Part shown: one piece after another, positions 63,528-64,000 of the stretch
Layout: the number at the start of each line of letters is the position of its first letter
How positions within the stretch are numbered: the stretch's first letter is position 1
Origin: an uncultured Pelagibacteraceae bacterium
Lineage (GTDB): Bacteria; Pseudomonadota; Alphaproteobacteria; Pelagibacterales; Pelagibacteraceae
NCBI GenBank assembly: GCA_902592715.1
Contig: CACJFS010000002.1
Location: 1 to 64,000, forward strand
DNA: 64,000 nt
Direction of reading: 5' to 3'
Program-made: the position numbers and the translations under genes
The notes under the pieces: generated by a model
Seen by the model: the letters and a program-made list of their open reading frames with translations, nothing else
What the model was told of the DNA's origin: nothing
The model's database searches: none

Positions 63528-64000
63528 ATGGGCATCATAGATTGCAATTACTCAGTCACAGGATCAGGACCTGCAATATTTTTAACTCATGGAGTTGGAG
63601 GCGCAGAAGATGCATGGAGATTTATAGCTCCAAAACTTAAAGATAGGTTTACAATTGTGACATACGATTTAAGAGGTCATGGAAAATCACCTGTGGATAA
63701 TAAAGATTTTAATTTAGACGATCTTGTATTAGATCTTGAAAGAGTAAGAGAAAAGACAAACATCCAAAAAGCCCATTTTATGGGGCATTCTTTAGGGGGC
63801 ATGATTGCCCCTGCTTATGCCAAAAAGTTTCCTGAAAGAGTTTTGTCAGTAGGCTTATTATCAACAGTTGCAGGAAGATCTGATGAAGATAAACAAAAAG
63901 TTTGGAATGTAATTTCAGATCTAAAAGATAAGGGAGTTGAACAAACATTAAAAAATCTTACTAACAGATGGTTTACAGATAATTTTATTGAAAAAAATCC
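63528..64000 (+). CDS. alpha/beta hydrolase (3' truncated by window end)
   Basis: My translation: MGIIDCNYSVTGSGPAIFLTHGVGGAEDAWRF...TYDLRGHGKSP...FMGHSLGGMIAPAYAKKFPERV; open to window end, absent from ORF track. Confidence 0.88.
   Translation, partial: MGIIDCNYSVTGSGPAIFLTHGVGGAEDAWRFIAPKLKDRFTIVTYDLRGHGKSPVDNKDFNLDDLVLDLERVREKTNIQKAHFMGHSLGGMIAPAYAKKFPERVLSVGLLSTVAGRSDEDKQKVWNVISDLKDKGVEQTLKNLTNRWFTDNFIEKN

Overview
AT-rich, gene-dense bacterial chromosome segment. Gene content and order (permuted tmRNA, ThyX, miaA-ilvBH-ilvC-leuA, mreBCD-mrdAB, very short spacers) suggest a SAR11/'Ca. Pelagibacter'-like alphaproteobacterium; this is an inference from sequence only. 1-23 kb is core: truncated ppdK, nadC, nadA, tRNA-Leu(GAG), an MBL-fold protein, a two-piece permuted tmRNA on the minus strand (not in the ORF track; tag ANESYALAA), thyX, mrp, hflKC, Do protease, miaA, ilvBHC, leuA, and the rod-shape/elongasome genes. 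23-64 kb is metabolic and transport accessory content: a fused indolepyruvate oxidoreductase cluster, two LIV-type ABC transporters flanking AzlCD, a pentapeptide protein and a GlaH/CsiD-like glutarate hydroxylase, a compact operon (LLM flavoprotein / TPP enzyme / DUF1185-like / hydrolase / ALDH / EamA), and a divergent cluster with carnitine-dehydrogenase-like and BKACE-like genes. No CRISPR, prophage, transposon or rRNA was seen. The best candidates for new biology are the catabolic clusters at 47.5-64 kb, the GlaH/ABC neighbourhood, a small ORF nested between livH and livM, and an inverted repeat abutting a LysE start codon.
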